Shown here piece after piece: positions 48,282-57,903 of a DNA stretch of 64,000 bases (its first letter is position 1; each line of letters starts with the position of its first letter). Below the pieces are notes generated by a model. The model saw only the letters and a list, made by a program, of their open reading frames with translations, made no database searches and had not been told where the DNA came from. Origin of the DNA: JAJXWB01 sp046349215 (GTDB lineage Bacteria > Pseudomonadota > Alphaproteobacteria > Rhizobiales > Beijerinckiaceae); contig JAXMCV010000003.1 of the NCBI GenBank assembly GCA_046349215.1, positions 620,001 through 684,000 on the forward strand, given 5' to 3'. The position numbers and the translations under genes were made by a program.

Positions 48282-49595
48282 ATGGGCGAAGTTGACACAA
48301 TTTTCGCGCTCGCCACGCCGCCCGGTCGTTCCGCCTTGGCGGTGTTCAGGATATCCGGGCCGACCGCGGTGGAGGCTCTTGCACGGATTACCCGCGGCGG
48401 CGGCGTACGTCCGCGTCGTCCAAGCCTCCGTTCATTGTATGCCGCCACAGCTGAAAAGATCGACGACGCGGTTGTAACCGTGTTTCCTGGTCCCGCCAGC
48501 TTTACTGGCGAGGATTGCGTCGAGCTATCCGTACACGGCTCGCGCAGCGTGATTTCCGCGCTCAACGCGACACTTGCCCGAATTGGAGGATTGCGCGTCG
48601 CCGAACCGGGTGAGTTTACGAAGCGTGCTTTTCTCAACGGACGTATGGATCTGACCCAGGCCGAAGCTGTCGCGGATCTGATCGATTCGGAAACGGAATT
48701 TCAGCGTCGACAGGCGCTGCGGATGCTTTCCGGGGAACTCGGCGCGTGCGTCCGCGCGTGGCGGGAGCGGATCCTCGACGTGTCGGCGGAGATAGAGAGC
48801 TCTCTGGATTTCAGTGACGAAGGGGATGTCGACGCTCTCGATGTTCGCCGCCTGTCGAGCGACGTCAACGCTCTGGTTGCGGATATTGGTCGAGAATTGG
48901 AAAGGAGCGGCCAGTCGCTTCGCCTCCGCGATGGCTTCACCGTTGTGATTTCCGGCCCTCCCAATGCGGGAAAATCAACCCTGTTCAACCTCTTGGTAGG
49001 CGAGGAGGCAGCGATCGTAACACCGGTCCCCGGCACGACGAGGGACCTCATTTCGCGTGATCTCGATATCGCCGGGGCTCCGATCAAGCTGATCGATACT
49101 GCTGGTATCCGGGATTCGAGCGACGAAATCGAGGCGATCGGCGTCGCTCGTGCAAGGGAGGCCCGCTGCAACGCCGACCTTGTCATAGAGCTCCTGCCCC
49201 CAGGGGCGACTTTGCCCGCCGGCGCGGTCGATGGCGCACCAGTTCTGGCAGTTCACTCCAAGACCGACGTGGAACCCGCGCCCGATGGCGCGCTAGGCAT
49301 CACTCGAAACGACCCGATGGCCATTCGGGCACTGAAAGAAAGGATGGCTGAAGCAGCTCTGAGCGTCGTTGGCGATGGCTCCGAAGGTAGATTGATTCGC
49401 GAGCGACACGTTTCGTCCTTGACGGAGGCCAGGGCTGCGCTGAATAGAGTTCCGGCGCATTTGGAACGGGGCTATCTCGAGCTTGCCGCGGAGGAGCTGC
49501 GTGCTGCAAGATCGGCTATAGGCGCGCTGGTCGGGATCACGACGACCGAGGATGTGCTTGGCGCCATCTTCAGTCGATTTTGTATCGGGAAGTGA
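48282..49595 (+). CDS. mnmE: tRNA modification GTPase MnmE
   Basis: With MnmG it installs cmnm5 on the wobble uridine of several tRNAs, using folate, 437 residues. N-terminal folate domain: D-T-I-F-A-L-A-T-P-P-G-R-S-A and P-G-E-F-T-K-R-A-F-L-N-G-R-M-D-L. G1: G-P-P-N-A-G-K-S-T-L; G3: D-T-A-G-I-R. The protein ends in C-I-G-K, the catalytic C-x-G-K tail. It ends one base before the mnmG GTG. Confidence 0.97.
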   Translation: MGEVDTIFALATPPGRSALAVFRISGPTAVEALARITRGGGVRPRRPSLRSLYAATAEKIDDAVVTVFPGPASFTGEDCVELSVHGSRSVISALNATLARIGGLRVAEPGEFTKRAFLNGRMDLTQAEAVADLIDSETEFQRRQALRMLSGELGACVRAWRERILDVSAEIESSLDFSDEGDVDALDVRRLSSDVNALVADIGRELERSGQSLRLRDGFTVVISGPPNAGKSTLFNLLVGEEAAIVTPVPGTTRDLISRDLDIAGAPIKLIDTAGIRDSSDEIEAIGVARAREARCNADLVIELLPPGATLPAGAVDGAPVLAVHSKTDVEPAPDGALGITRNDPMAIRALKERMAEAALSVVGDGSEGRLIRERHVSSLTEARAALNRVPAHLERGYLELAAEELRAARSAIGALVGITTTEDVLGAIFSRFCIGK

Positions 49596-51479
49596 GTGTT
49601 TCACGTGAAACACAACCAGTCTCATTTCGACGTCATCGTAGTCGGCGGGGGCCACGCGGGTTGCGAAGCTGCAGCTGCGGCTGCCCGCACCGGCGCACGA
49701 ACCGCACTCGTAACGAAGAATTTCTCCGATATTGGCGTGATGTCCTGCAACCCGGCGATCGGCGGGTTGGGCAAAGGGCAGATCGTCCGCGAGGTCGATG
49801 CCCTGGACGGGGTCATGGGCCGAATCGCCGATCGGGCGGCCATCCAGTTCCGGCTCCTGAACCGGTCACGAGGACCAGCCACCCGCGGGCCACGGGCGCA
49901 GATCGATCGAAGCCTGTATCAGCGCGCGATGCAGGACGAACTCTTCGGCTATCCTAACCTGACGATCCTCGCCGGCATGGTCGAAGCAATTGCGTTGAAC
50001 GATGGGGTGGTGAACGGCATTGAACTTAGTGATGAGCGCCTCCTGCGCTCTCACGCTATTATCTTGACTGCCGGCACGTTCTTGAGAGGGGTCGTGCATA
50101 TCGGGTCCCGCCGAATTAATGGCGGACGTATCGACGAGCAGCCTTCCACAAAACTCGCATTTCAGCTTGAGGCGCTGGGGTTGCCCACCGGTCGCCTCAA
50201 AACGGGCACGCCAGCGCGCCTGGATGCAACTTCCATCGATTGGGAAATGCTCGAAGCGCAGCCCGGCGATTCGGATCCGGAACCTTTCTCGTATCTCTCA
50301 GAAAAGATGAGCGTTCCGCAGCTCCCTTGTTACATCACCAAAACCAATCTCAAAACGCACGAAATTGTCCGCGCGCATCTTTCCGAATCGGCTGTCTATT
50401 CGGGCGCCGTCACGGGGAGGGGTCCTCGCTATTGCCCTTCGATCGAGGACAAGGTCGTGCGGTTCGGCGATCGAGAGGGACATCAGATCTTTCTCGAGCC
50501 GGAGGGGTTTGACTCCAATCTGGTCTACCCCAATGGAATTTCGACCAGCTTGGGTCCGGAAGCCCAAGTTGCGATGATCCGGACGATACGAGGCCTGGAA
50601 CGGGCCGAAATGGTCCGGCCTGGCTACGCCATTGAGTATGATTATTTCGATCCGAGGGCGCTCTTTTCAACGCTCGAATACAAGCGGATCCGCGGGCTTT
50701 TCCTTGCAGGGCAGATCAATGGCACAACCGGCTACGAGGAGGCTGCAGGACAGGGCCTGGTGGCAGGCGTGAATGCTGCCCGAAGGGCCGCCGGCAAAGA
50801 TCCGATCGTCTTCAAGCGAAGCGAGTCCTTCATTGGGGTGATGATCGACGACCTGACCGGTCGAGGAGTAACCGAGCCGTACAGGATGTTCAGTTCGCGC
50901 GCCGAATTCAGGCTCAGCTTGCGAGCAGACAATGCAGATCAGCGAATGACCCCTTTAGGCCTCGCTCTAGGCTTTGTCTCGGATGCGCGCCGAGCGGCTT
51001 TCGAAGTCCACAGCGACGAGGTCCGGCGTTTGAGGCTCTTGCTGACCGAACTGACGCTTACGCCTACCGAGGCCCGTTCCAAGGGTATAGCGGTCAATGC
51101 AGATGGGGTGCGGCGCAGTGCATTCAACCTGCTTAGTCGTCCTGATCAGGAGTTCAGTGAATTGGCTGCCATATGGCCAATTCTCGGCACGTTCTCGGAC
51201 CAGGCCAGGCTGAAGGTCGAGACCGAGGCGAAATACTCCGTCTATCTCGAGCGGGAAGCGAAGTCCGTCGCAGAGTTCGAGCGGCGGCTTGACCTGCGAC
51301 TCTCGGCCCACCTGGACTATGGGTCAATTCCCGGCCTGTCCAATGAGGTGAGGGCGCGATTGGCGGCAGCTCGACCGCTGTCGCTCGAACACGCCTCCAA
51401 GGTCGAGGGAATTACGCCGGCGGCGATGACACTGCTGGCGGCATACGTTCAGAAGCATTATCACAACGTGTCGCCGTGA
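49596..51479 (+). CDS. mnmG: tRNA uridine-5-carboxymethylaminomethyl synthesis enzyme MnmG (GidA)
   Basis: FAD partner of MnmE, 627 residues. FAD-binding: V-I-V-V-G-G-G-H-A-G-C-E-A. M-S-C-N-P-A-I-G-G-L-G-K-G and the redox-active region C-P-S-I-E-D-K are typical; G-T-T-G-Y-E-E-A-A-G-Q-G and E-P-Y-R-M-F-S-S-R-A-E appear in the second half. The start is a GTG at 49596 and the first codons (M-F-H-V-K-H) are the coding reading of a perfect parS site at 49597-49612. It overlaps rsmG by 4 bp. Confidence 0.97.
   Translation: MFHVKHNQSHFDVIVVGGGHAGCEAAAAAARTGARTALVTKNFSDIGVMSCNPAIGGLGKGQIVREVDALDGVMGRIADRAAIQFRLLNRSRGPATRGPRAQIDRSLYQRAMQDELFGYPNLTILAGMVEAIALNDGVVNGIELSDERLLRSHAIILTAGTFLRGVVHIGSRRINGGRIDEQPSTKLAFQLEALGLPTGRLKTGTPARLDATSIDWEMLEAQPGDSDPEPFSYLSEKMSVPQLPCYITKTNLKTHEIVRAHLSESAVYSGAVTGRGPRYCPSIEDKVVRFGDREGHQIFLEPEGFDSNLVYPNGISTSLGPEAQVAMIRTIRGLERAEMVRPGYAIEYDYFDPRALFSTLEYKRIRGLFLAGQINGTTGYEEAAGQGLVAGVNAARRAAGKDPIVFKRSESFIGVMIDDLTGRGVTEPYRMFSSRAEFRLSLRADNADQRMTPLGLALGFVSDARRAAFEVHSDEVRRLRLLLTELTLTPTEARSKGIAVNADGVRRSAFNLLSRPDQEFSELAAIWPILGTFSDQARLKVETEAKYSVYLEREAKSVAEFERRLDLRLSAHLDYGSIPGLSNEVRARLAAARPLSLEHASKVEGITPAAMTLLAAYVQKHYHNVSP
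49597..49612. other. parS centromere site (perfect match)
   Basis: TGTTTCACGTGAAACA, the 16-bp palindrome bound by ParB, starts at the second base of the mnmG GTG and encodes part of M-F-H-V-K-H. It matches the consensus TGTTNCACGTGAAACA exactly. parB is 3.3 kb downstream. Confidence 0.9.
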
Positions 51480-52096
51480 TCGATTCGCATCGGAAACGGG
51501 CCCTCGACACATTTCCCGAACTGCGGGATATCGCCCCCGAACTGGATGTTTATGAGAACCTGCTCCGCCATTGGCAAGCCCGGATCAATCTTGTTGGCGC
51601 CTCCACAATCCCTGAACTTTGGTGGCGTCATTTCGCCGATTCTGCGCAGGTCCTGGAGTGTGGCGCCGGGTCGACCGTCTGGACGGATCTTGGGTCCGGC
51701 GCTGGATTTCCCGGGATGGTGATCGCTCTTCTCCAAAGGAAGAGTGTGGGCGGCGAGATGCATTTGATTGAGAGCGATCAGCGCAAAGCTGCATTCCTGC
51801 GAGAAGTTTCACGTGAAACAGGCGCGGGCGTCGCTGTCCATTGTGGTCGTGTCGAGTCGGTATTGTCCACGCTCAAGCCCGACTACATCACGTCAAGAGC
51901 AATGGCGAGCATGCGATTTCTGTTCGAATCGACACGAGGGCATGTGGAAAACGGAGCCGTCGACGTCTTTCTCAAAGGACGAGATGTTGTGGCCGAATTG
52001 ACGCAAGCCTCAATACCTTGTAATTTTACTGTGTCGATCGCGCCCAGCCGCGTTGATCCCGACGGAAGGTTGGTGCGGATTTCCCTGCGCCGCTAG
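51476..52096 (+). CDS. rsmG: 16S rRNA (guanine527-N7)-methyltransferase RsmG (GidB)
   Basis: SAM-dependent methylation of 16S rRNA G527, 206 residues. SAM site: D-L-G-S-G-A-G-F-P-G-M-V. E-S-D-Q-R-K-A-A-F-L-R-E-V-S-R-E-T is the classic alphaproteobacterial RsmG block, encoded in part by a second parS-like site. R-A-M-A-S is typical. The GTG at 51476 overlaps mnmG by 4 bp. Confidence 0.95.
   Translation: MIDSHRKRALDTFPELRDIAPELDVYENLLRHWQARINLVGASTIPELWWRHFADSAQVLECGAGSTVWTDLGSGAGFPGMVIALLQRKSVGGEMHLIESDQRKAAFLREVSRETGAGVAVHCGRVESVLSTLKPDYITSRAMASMRFLFESTRGHVENGAVDVFLKGRDVVAELTQASIPCNFTVSIAPSRVDPDGRLVRISLRR
51805..51820. other. Second parS-like site (15/16 match) inside rsmG
   Basis: AGTTTCACGTGAAACA differs from TGTTTCACGTGAAACA only at its first base. 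It lies 2.2 kb to the right of the mnmG parS, within the codons for E-V-S-R-E-T. Confidence 0.8.
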
Positions 52097-52104
52097 GGGC
52101 AAAC

Positions 52105-52902
52105 ATGCGCGTTCTTGCACTTGCGAACCAGAAAGGCGGCGTGGGCAAGACCACCACGGCAATCAATCTCGGAACGGCGCTGGCGGCAATCGGGGAGCGT
52201 GTTCTCATCATCGACCTCGATCCGCAGGGCAATGCCTCGACTGGGCTCGGGATCGACCGGAAGGGCCGCGCTGTCTCGACCTACGATGTGCTTACCGGCG
52301 ATCGCAAGCTTGATGCGGCGATTACCCCGACTTCCGTTCCCCGACTGTGGATTGCGCCGTCCACTCTCGATCTTTTGGGGGTAGAACTCGAGATCGCCAG
52401 TTCCGACGACCGTACCTTCCGCATCAGAAAGGCGTTGTCGGATATTTCTGACTTTGAGGTAGAGTCTGGGGCCCGCATTACCTACGTGTTGATCGATTGC
52501 CCGCCCTCGCTGAACCTCTTGACGATCAATGCTCTTGCCGCAGCGGACAGCGTGGTTGTTCCCCTTCAATGCGAGTTTTTCGCGCTGGAAGGTCTGTCGC
52601 AGCTCCTGTCCACCGTCGAGCAGGTCAAGAAGTCACTCAACCCGCGCCTGACAATACACGGCATCGTGCTCACCATGTTCGACCCTCGCAACAAACTTGC
52701 GACGCAGGTCGTCGAAGACGTTCGCGACCATATGGGCGACAAGGTCTATGAGACCGTCATTCCCCGCAACGTCAGGGTTTCCGAGGCTCCGTCATATGGC
52801 AAGCCGGCGCTGCTCTATGATCTTCGTTGCGCGGGCAGCCAAGCTTATCTCAAGCTGGCCTCGGAAATTATCCAGCGCGAAAGACGCATTCGCGCCGCCT
52901 AA
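52105..52902 (+). CDS. parA: Chromosome partitioning protein ParA (Soj-type)
   Basis: Deviant-Walker ATPase that moves ParB-parS complexes along the nucleoid, 265 residues. P-loop N-Q-K-G-G-V-G-K-T-T, Walker A' D-L-D-P-Q-G-N-A-S-T, Walker B I-D-C-P-P-S-L. V-L-T-M-F-D-P-R and V-R-V-S-E-A-P-S-Y-G-K-P are ParA/Soj marks. 18 bp separate it from parB. Confidence 0.97.
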   Translation: MRVLALANQKGGVGKTTTAINLGTALAAIGERVLIIDLDPQGNASTGLGIDRKGRAVSTYDVLTGDRKLDAAITPTSVPRLWIAPSTLDLLGVELEIASSDDRTFRIRKALSDISDFEVESGARITYVLIDCPPSLNLLTINALAAADSVVVPLQCEFFALEGLSQLLSTVEQVKKSLNPRLTIHGIVLTMFDPRNKLATQVVEDVRDHMGDKVYETVIPRNVRVSEAPSYGKPALLYDLRCAGSQAYLKLASEIIQRERRIRAA

Positions 52903-52919
52903 TCCAGCAAGGGTAGCAA

Positions 52920-53801
52920 ATGGCTGAAGAAGCAAGAAGACTTGGCCGTGGCCTGGCGGCGCTCATTGGCTCGACAGACGAGGAATCGGCGGTCGGCTCT
53001 TCCAGTCGCAATCCCCAGCGAAAGGCGCCGGTCGAATTTCTGAGGGCAAATCCGAGAAATCCACGCCGCGAGTTCGGAGAAGCCGATCTGGAAGATCTGA
53101 CGGCTTCAGTCCGTGAAAAAGGTATTCTACAGCCCATCGTCGTCCGCGCGATCGCTAGCGATCTTTACGAGATCATCGCTGGCGAGCGGCGCTGGCGCGC
53201 TGCCCAGAAAGCCGGCCTGCACGAAGTTCCCATCATCGTGGTCTCGGCCAACGATCAGGAAGCCCTCGAACTCGCTATCATCGAAAACGTTCAGCGAACC
53301 GACCTGAACCCTATGGAAGAGGCGCTTGGCTACGAACGCCTTGTATCCGACTACGGATATTCACATGGCGATCTGGCGAAGACGATCGGTAAGAGCCGGA
53401 GCCATGTGGCCAACATGATCCGCCTGGTCCGCCTGCCTGAAAAAACGAGACAATTGCTGACAGACGGAAAGATCACCGCGGGTCATGCGCGGGCGCTGCT
53501 TTCCGTCGGGCAGCCGGACGAGGTGGCCCGTGATATTGTCGAGAAGGGGCTGACGGTTCGGGACGTCGAGAGGCTTGCGCAAGACAATTCCGCTCGACAG
53601 CAGAGCGAAGCAGATGCTCAGAAAAAAGCTCCGCCAAAGTCGGATCCCAATGTTGTTGCATTGGAGCGGAGGATAGGTGAAATTCTTGGCCTTACAGTAT
53701 CAATAAAGTCAAAAGGCGAAGCAGGTGAAATGATCTTGAAGTATAGATCGCTCGATCAGCTTGACGAGATCATGCGAAAACTCGGGGTCAGCGCTTCCTG
53801 A
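52920..53801 (+). CDS. parB: Chromosome partitioning protein ParB
   Basis: CTPase clamp that loads at parS, 293 residues. It opens R-R-L-G-R-G-L-A-A-L-I-G. The CTP-binding motif region includes N-P-R-N-P-R-R and G-E-R-R-W-R-A-A, followed by the conserved E-N-V-Q-R-T-D-L-N-P. Helix-turn-helix: T-I-G-K-S-R-S-H-V-A-N. C-terminal dimerisation segment from about residue 235. Its end overlaps convergent holA by 14 bp. Confidence 0.97.
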   Translation: MAEEARRLGRGLAALIGSTDEESAVGSSSRNPQRKAPVEFLRANPRNPRREFGEADLEDLTASVREKGILQPIVVRAIASDLYEIIAGERRWRAAQKAGLHEVPIIVVSANDQEALELAIIENVQRTDLNPMEEALGYERLVSDYGYSHGDLAKTIGKSRSHVANMIRLVRLPEKTRQLLTDGKITAGHARALLSVGQPDEVARDIVEKGLTVRDVERLAQDNSARQQSEADAQKKAPPKSDPNVVALERRIGEILGLTVSIKSKGEAGEMILKYRSLDQLDEIMRKLGVSAS

Positions 53802-54753
53802 GGCGGGCGAACTGTCCGAGTGCAACGAGCGCGCGCTCCGCAATCAGACCGGCATTGGAACTGTCGCTTCGTGTCTGCCTCACCGAAGCCCCAAGAGATC
53901 GAACGATCCCACGAAGTTCTGCGGAATTCCATGCAGGCGCATGCTTATCTTGGCGCTGTCCAGACCATTGTCTGGACTTGGTTCTGTGCATTGTCATCGC
54001 CAGGCGATGAGCCGCCATCAAAGCCTGAACAGGGTCGCCGGTTACACCCAGCCGGTCGAGCGCGTTTCCCAGTTCCTGCACTTCCCCGGACAGAGCCGAA
54101 GCTGCAGTCTCGTCGGACAGAACCGAAGAGGCGTCGGCCACGGCAGAATTCACGTCCTCGAGCGAAATATTTCGCCCGACGCCCGCGAGAGCGCCAAGCT
54201 TGAGAAGTTCACCGCGCACGCTCGCGCGATCTTCGCCGACGAGAGAAATGAGTCGATCGATCACATCGCGATCCGCCGCCATGCCCGCCGAAGCCATCTC
54301 TCTCTCGACAAAAGCTCGGAAATCGCTGGCATCCTCCTCACCGCAAGCGATTGCAACTACTTCCGACTTGCGTGCTACGCGCGATAGCCATTCCGCCTCG
54401 GACAGGTCGGGTGTTTCGACAACAAGAAGCCAGTCTCCGGGAACGTCCGCCGCCTGCGAGATCGCTTGTTCACCCTGACGCGCGCTGGCGCGCGCGTGCA
54501 CGAGGCGCGAGCCGCCAAACATCGATATTGATCCCAGTTCGTCGGCGAGACGGCCGGAATCAAGATCGAGGCTGTCGTGCTCCAGTCGAACAAAACGAAA
54601 TGGGTCGTCGGGGCTGATACCGGACCGACGGCACAAGGACTTGAACAGATCCGCTTTCAGATCATCATTATTGCCATGAAGCAGGACAATCCGACGCAGA
54701 ACTCCACGCTCGGCCAAAGCCTTTTCGAACTCGCGCGGCGACGATGTCGCCAT
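53788..54753 (-). CDS. holA: DNA polymerase III delta subunit
   Basis: Clamp-loader subunit that opens the beta ring, 321 residues. It carries the three-domain delta architecture: G-x-x-D-x-L-like L-H-G-N-N-D-D-L-K-A-D, a V-x-T/W-L-L-V-V-E-T-P strand and I-S-L-V-G-E-D-R-A-S-V-R-G-E-L-L-K-L, which is the conserved delta motif. Assigned with fair confidence from the D-R-A-S-V-R-G-E-L-L-K-L block and from its position after leuS-lptE. Confidence 0.9.
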   Translation of the reverse strand: MATSSPREFEKALAERGVLRRIVLLHGNNDDLKADLFKSLCRRSGISPDDPFRFVRLEHDSLDLDSGRLADELGSISMFGGSRLVHARASARQGEQAISQAADVPGDWLLVVETPDLSEAEWLSRVARKSEVVAIACGEEDASDFRAFVEREMASAGMAADRDVIDRLISLVGEDRASVRGELLKLGALAGVGRNISLEDVNSAVADASSVLSDETAASALSGEVQELGNALDRLGVTGDPVQALMAAHRLAMTMHRTKSRQWSGQRQDKHAPAWNSAELRGIVRSLGASVRQTRSDSSNAGLIAERALVALGQFARLRKR

Positions 54754-55274
54754 CAGCCGCCGGCAGCCATACGCGCGGCAATTTGCGTTCTGATCTGCTC
54801 CGCCATGGCCTTGGCGTCCCTCGTCTCGGCGTCCTTGGCAGCCCTGACGTTTGAAACGCGTTGACTGAACCGGTCGTAGCCCGCCGCGGCGAATGCAACG
54901 CCTTCCATTGAGGGCTGAGCCTGCCCGAGTGGATATAGCTTAAAATCGGCATCTCCGAGCACCGTCGCCGAGGTTGCGCGGCCCGTGACCGTGTCGATCG
55001 TCGGCACCGTGACCTTCTGTTTCAACGTAACGACCAGTCGATACTTCGGGGGAACTGTCTCGCCCGTCCCGTTGAATGCGAAGAGCAATTCCTTCTCGAG
55101 ATAATGTCCGAACCTGTCCGGAATCGGCTCGATCTTGATTGCCTGCAGCTCACGCTCGAGCCCGCCCGGGCCCATCGTGTTGTACAGGGGTTGAATGCAA
55201 CCGGTCAGGCCGCCCGAAAGAGCGAGCCCGACGAAAAACACAAGCGTCCCGCGGCGCCAGTCAGACGACGACAT
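54753..55274 (-). CDS. lptE: LPS assembly lipoprotein LptE
   Basis: 173 residues. A lipoprotein signal ends in the lipobox L-T-G-C-I-Q-P-L-Y, giving acylation at that Cys; this fits outer-membrane LptE, which plugs LptD. The C-terminal part has few recognisable motifs (R-L-V-V-T-L-K-Q-K), as is normal for this divergent family. The ATG at 55274 overlaps the leuS stop by 14 bp; the start of holA overlaps by one base. Its position leuS-lptE-holA is itself strong evidence. Confidence 0.87.
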   Translation of the reverse strand: MSSSDWRRGTLVFFVGLALSGGLTGCIQPLYNTMGPGGLERELQAIKIEPIPDRFGHYLEKELLFAFNGTGETVPPKYRLVVTLKQKVTVPTIDTVTGRATSATVLGDADFKLYPLGQAQPSMEGVAFAAAGYDRFSQRVSNVRAAKDAETRDAKAMAEQIRTQIAARMAAGG

Positions 55275-57903
55275 TGACGATTCTCCCGCGAACCACAATG
55301 AACCGTTTCACGGCACGACCCTCGAGCGCTCGCTGCACCTGCTCATCCTGAAGGACGAGAGTTTCAACAGTCTTGTCATCCGCGTCACGCGGAACGGAGA
55401 CTTCGGCCCGCTTCTTACCGTTTACCTGAACCGGGAGGACAAGAACATCCTCCACGATCAGAGCGCGATCGGCCGCCTTCCATGTCGCCGAGGAGACGAG
55501 GCCCGCGCATCCGATGTCCGCCCAGCATTCTTCGGCAAGGTGCGGCATCATTGGCGAGATGAGAAGGACAAGGCTTTCGGCAGCTTCCCTGCAGGCAAAG
55601 GCCATGTCTGGGGCGATTTCGGCGGATTCGATCTCGCTGATCGCTTGGCCGAGCCTATTCACCAGTTCGTTCGCATGCGCGATGCAGCGATTGAACCGCA
55701 GGCGAACGATATCGTCCTCCACCTTGGCGAGCGCAAGGTGCGTCGCCTTGCGGACCGCCAGCGCCTTATCGGAGAGACTCGTTGGAGCCTCCGTCGTCTC
55801 GACGCCAGCGAACATGTTCTTCAATTCACCAACCAGGCGCCAGACCCGCTGCTGAAAGCGCGCAACGCCCTGGACGCCGTCCTCGGACCAGATGACGTCT
55901 CCCTCCGGGGGCGAATCCGAAAGCATGAACCAGCGTGCCGCATCAGCCCCGAAGGTGCCGATGATCTCATCGGGATCGACCGTGTTGCGCTTGGATTTTG
56001 ACATCTTCTCGATCGAGCCGATCTCGACCGGCGCGCCATCCCTCACCGTAGTCGCTCTGCGACCCTCCGGCCCGGCCACGATCTTGATTTCGGCCGGGGA
56101 CAACCATCCTCCGTCGGCGCCGCGATAGGTCTCGTGAACCACCATGCCTTGCGTGAACAGCCCCTTGAACGGTTCGTCCAGATTGGCGTGGCCGGTCGCG
56201 CGCAATCCCCGGGTGAAGAAGCGCGAATACAGGAGATGCAGGATCGCGTGCTCGATGCCGCCAATGTATTGATCGACCGGTAGCCATTCTGCAATTGCGG
56301 CCGCGCTCGTGGGTTGCGCGTCGTTGCGCGGATCCGTGAAGCGAGCGAAATACCAGGACGAGTCGACGAACGTGTCCATCGTGTCCGTTTCACGCCGCGC
56401 CGCCTTGCCACAAGTCGGACAGGACGTGTGTTTCCACGAGGGATGCCGGTCCAGCGGATTGCCGGGCGTCTTGAAGTCGATGTCGTCCGGCAGGACGACC
56501 GGAAGGTCGTTTGCTGGGACCGGGACCACGCCGCAATCGTCGCAATGAACGATTGGGATCGGACAGCCCCAGTAGCGCTGACGCGACACGCCCCAGTCTC
56601 GAAGCTTGAAATTTACCTGCCGAAACGCTTGCGGAGCGCCTGCGAGCATACGCGTCTCAAGGCGGCTCGCGACCTCCTCCTTGGCAACGTCAATCGACAT
56701 TCCGTTGAGAAAATCAGAATTGATGAGGGTCCCCGGACCGTCATATGCGATCGCATCAACCGCGAATGCCGATGATTCGACTTCCGGCGGGCAGACGACA
56801 GGGGTCTTGGAAAGACCGTACTTGTTCGCGAAATCCAGATCGCGCTGATCGTGCGCAGGGCAACCGAAGATAGCGCCAGTCCCATAGTCCATCAGCACGA
56901 AATTGGTCGCGTAGACAGGAAGCAGGCGCTCCGGATCGAAAGGATGCCTTGCGCGCAATCCGGTGTCGAACCCTTGCTTTTCAGTCGTTTCCAAGACGGC
57001 GGCCGACGTTCCCATTCGACGGCAATCATCCGCGAAAGCCTGCAAGTCCGGGTTGGAGGCGGCGCATTGCTGCACCAGCGGATGATCCGCCGCGAGACCG
57101 ATGAAGGATGCTCCAAACAGAGTATCCGGCCGAGTCGTGAAGACCTCGACCTCGCCATTCGGCGTCCGAGCGTCGGGGGCGAGCGCGAAACGCAACCTGA
57201 GGCCCTCGGACCTGCCGATCCAGTTGCGCTGCATGAGGCGCACCTTCTCGGGCCACTGGTCGAGCGTATCGAGGCCCGAAAGCAGATCCTCGGCAAAATC
57301 GGTAATCTTGAAGAACCACTGGGTGAGGTCGCGCTGTTCGACCAGCGCACCGGACCTCCAGCCGCGCCCGTCTATCACCTGTTCATTGGCGAGCACCGTC
57401 TGATCCACCGGATCCCAGTTCACTTTCGCCGTCTTCCGTGTCACCAGTCCGGCGGCGAGGAAGTCCAGAAAGATCTTCTGCTGGTGCGTGTAATATTTGG
57501 GATTGCAGGTGGCGATCTCGCGTGACCAGTCCAGCGACAATCCCATGGATTTCAACTGGCGGCGCATCACGTCGATGTTGGAATAGGTCCATTCGGCGGG
57601 ATGCGCGCCGCTCTGCATGGCGGCGTTTTCGGCCGGCATGCCGAAGGCGTCCCACCCCATGGGATGGAGCACGTTGTAGCCACGCGCACGCATGTATCGC
57701 GCGACCACGTCGCCCATGGCGTAATTACGGACATGTCCCATGTGGATGCGTCCGGACGGATACGGAAACATCTCCAGGACGTAATATTTTGGGCGCGGAT
57801 CGTCGTTGCGGCACTCGAAAATCTTCCGCTCATCCCACACGCGCTGCCAGCGAGGCTCGGAATCGCGCGCGTTGTACCTTTCAGGACGCATCTTATCAGG
57901 CAT
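55261..57903 (-). CDS. leuS: Leucyl-tRNA synthetase
   Basis: 880 residues, class I. HIGH motif: G-R-I-H-M-G-H-V-R-N-Y; the KMSKS motif appears as K-M-S-K-S-K-R-N-T-V. The editing (CP1) domain contains T-x-R-P-D-T-L-F-G-A; W-G-C-P-I-P and C-D-D-C-G-V-V-P-V are the zinc/CP regions. The C-terminal anticodon-binding part follows. First gene of the leftward leuS-lptE-holA operon; an antiparallel reading frame inside it is discounted. Confidence 0.98.
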   Translation of the reverse strand: MPDKMRPERYNARDSEPRWQRVWDERKIFECRNDDPRPKYYVLEMFPYPSGRIHMGHVRNYAMGDVVARYMRARGYNVLHPMGWDAFGMPAENAAMQSGAHPAEWTYSNIDVMRRQLKSMGLSLDWSREIATCNPKYYTHQQKIFLDFLAAGLVTRKTAKVNWDPVDQTVLANEQVIDGRGWRSGALVEQRDLTQWFFKITDFAEDLLSGLDTLDQWPEKVRLMQRNWIGRSEGLRLRFALAPDARTPNGEVEVFTTRPDTLFGASFIGLAADHPLVQQCAASNPDLQAFADDCRRMGTSAAVLETTEKQGFDTGLRARHPFDPERLLPVYATNFVLMDYGTGAIFGCPAHDQRDLDFANKYGLSKTPVVCPPEVESSAFAVDAIAYDGPGTLINSDFLNGMSIDVAKEEVASRLETRMLAGAPQAFRQVNFKLRDWGVSRQRYWGCPIPIVHCDDCGVVPVPANDLPVVLPDDIDFKTPGNPLDRHPSWKHTSCPTCGKAARRETDTMDTFVDSSWYFARFTDPRNDAQPTSAAAIAEWLPVDQYIGGIEHAILHLLYSRFFTRGLRATGHANLDEPFKGLFTQGMVVHETYRGADGGWLSPAEIKIVAGPEGRRATTVRDGAPVEIGSIEKMSKSKRNTVDPDEIIGTFGADAARWFMLSDSPPEGDVIWSEDGVQGVARFQQRVWRLVGELKNMFAGVETTEAPTSLSDKALAVRKATHLALAKVEDDIVRLRFNRCIAHANELVNRLGQAISEIESAEIAPDMAFACREAAESLVLLISPMMPHLAEECWADIGCAGLVSSATWKAADRALIVEDVLVLPVQVNGKKRAEVSVPRDADDKTVETLVLQDEQVQRALEGRAVKRFIVVRGRIVNVVV

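Noticed and set aside
55300..55320. GTTTCACGG sequence resembling half of parS
   Set aside because: The palindrome is not completed on the other side.
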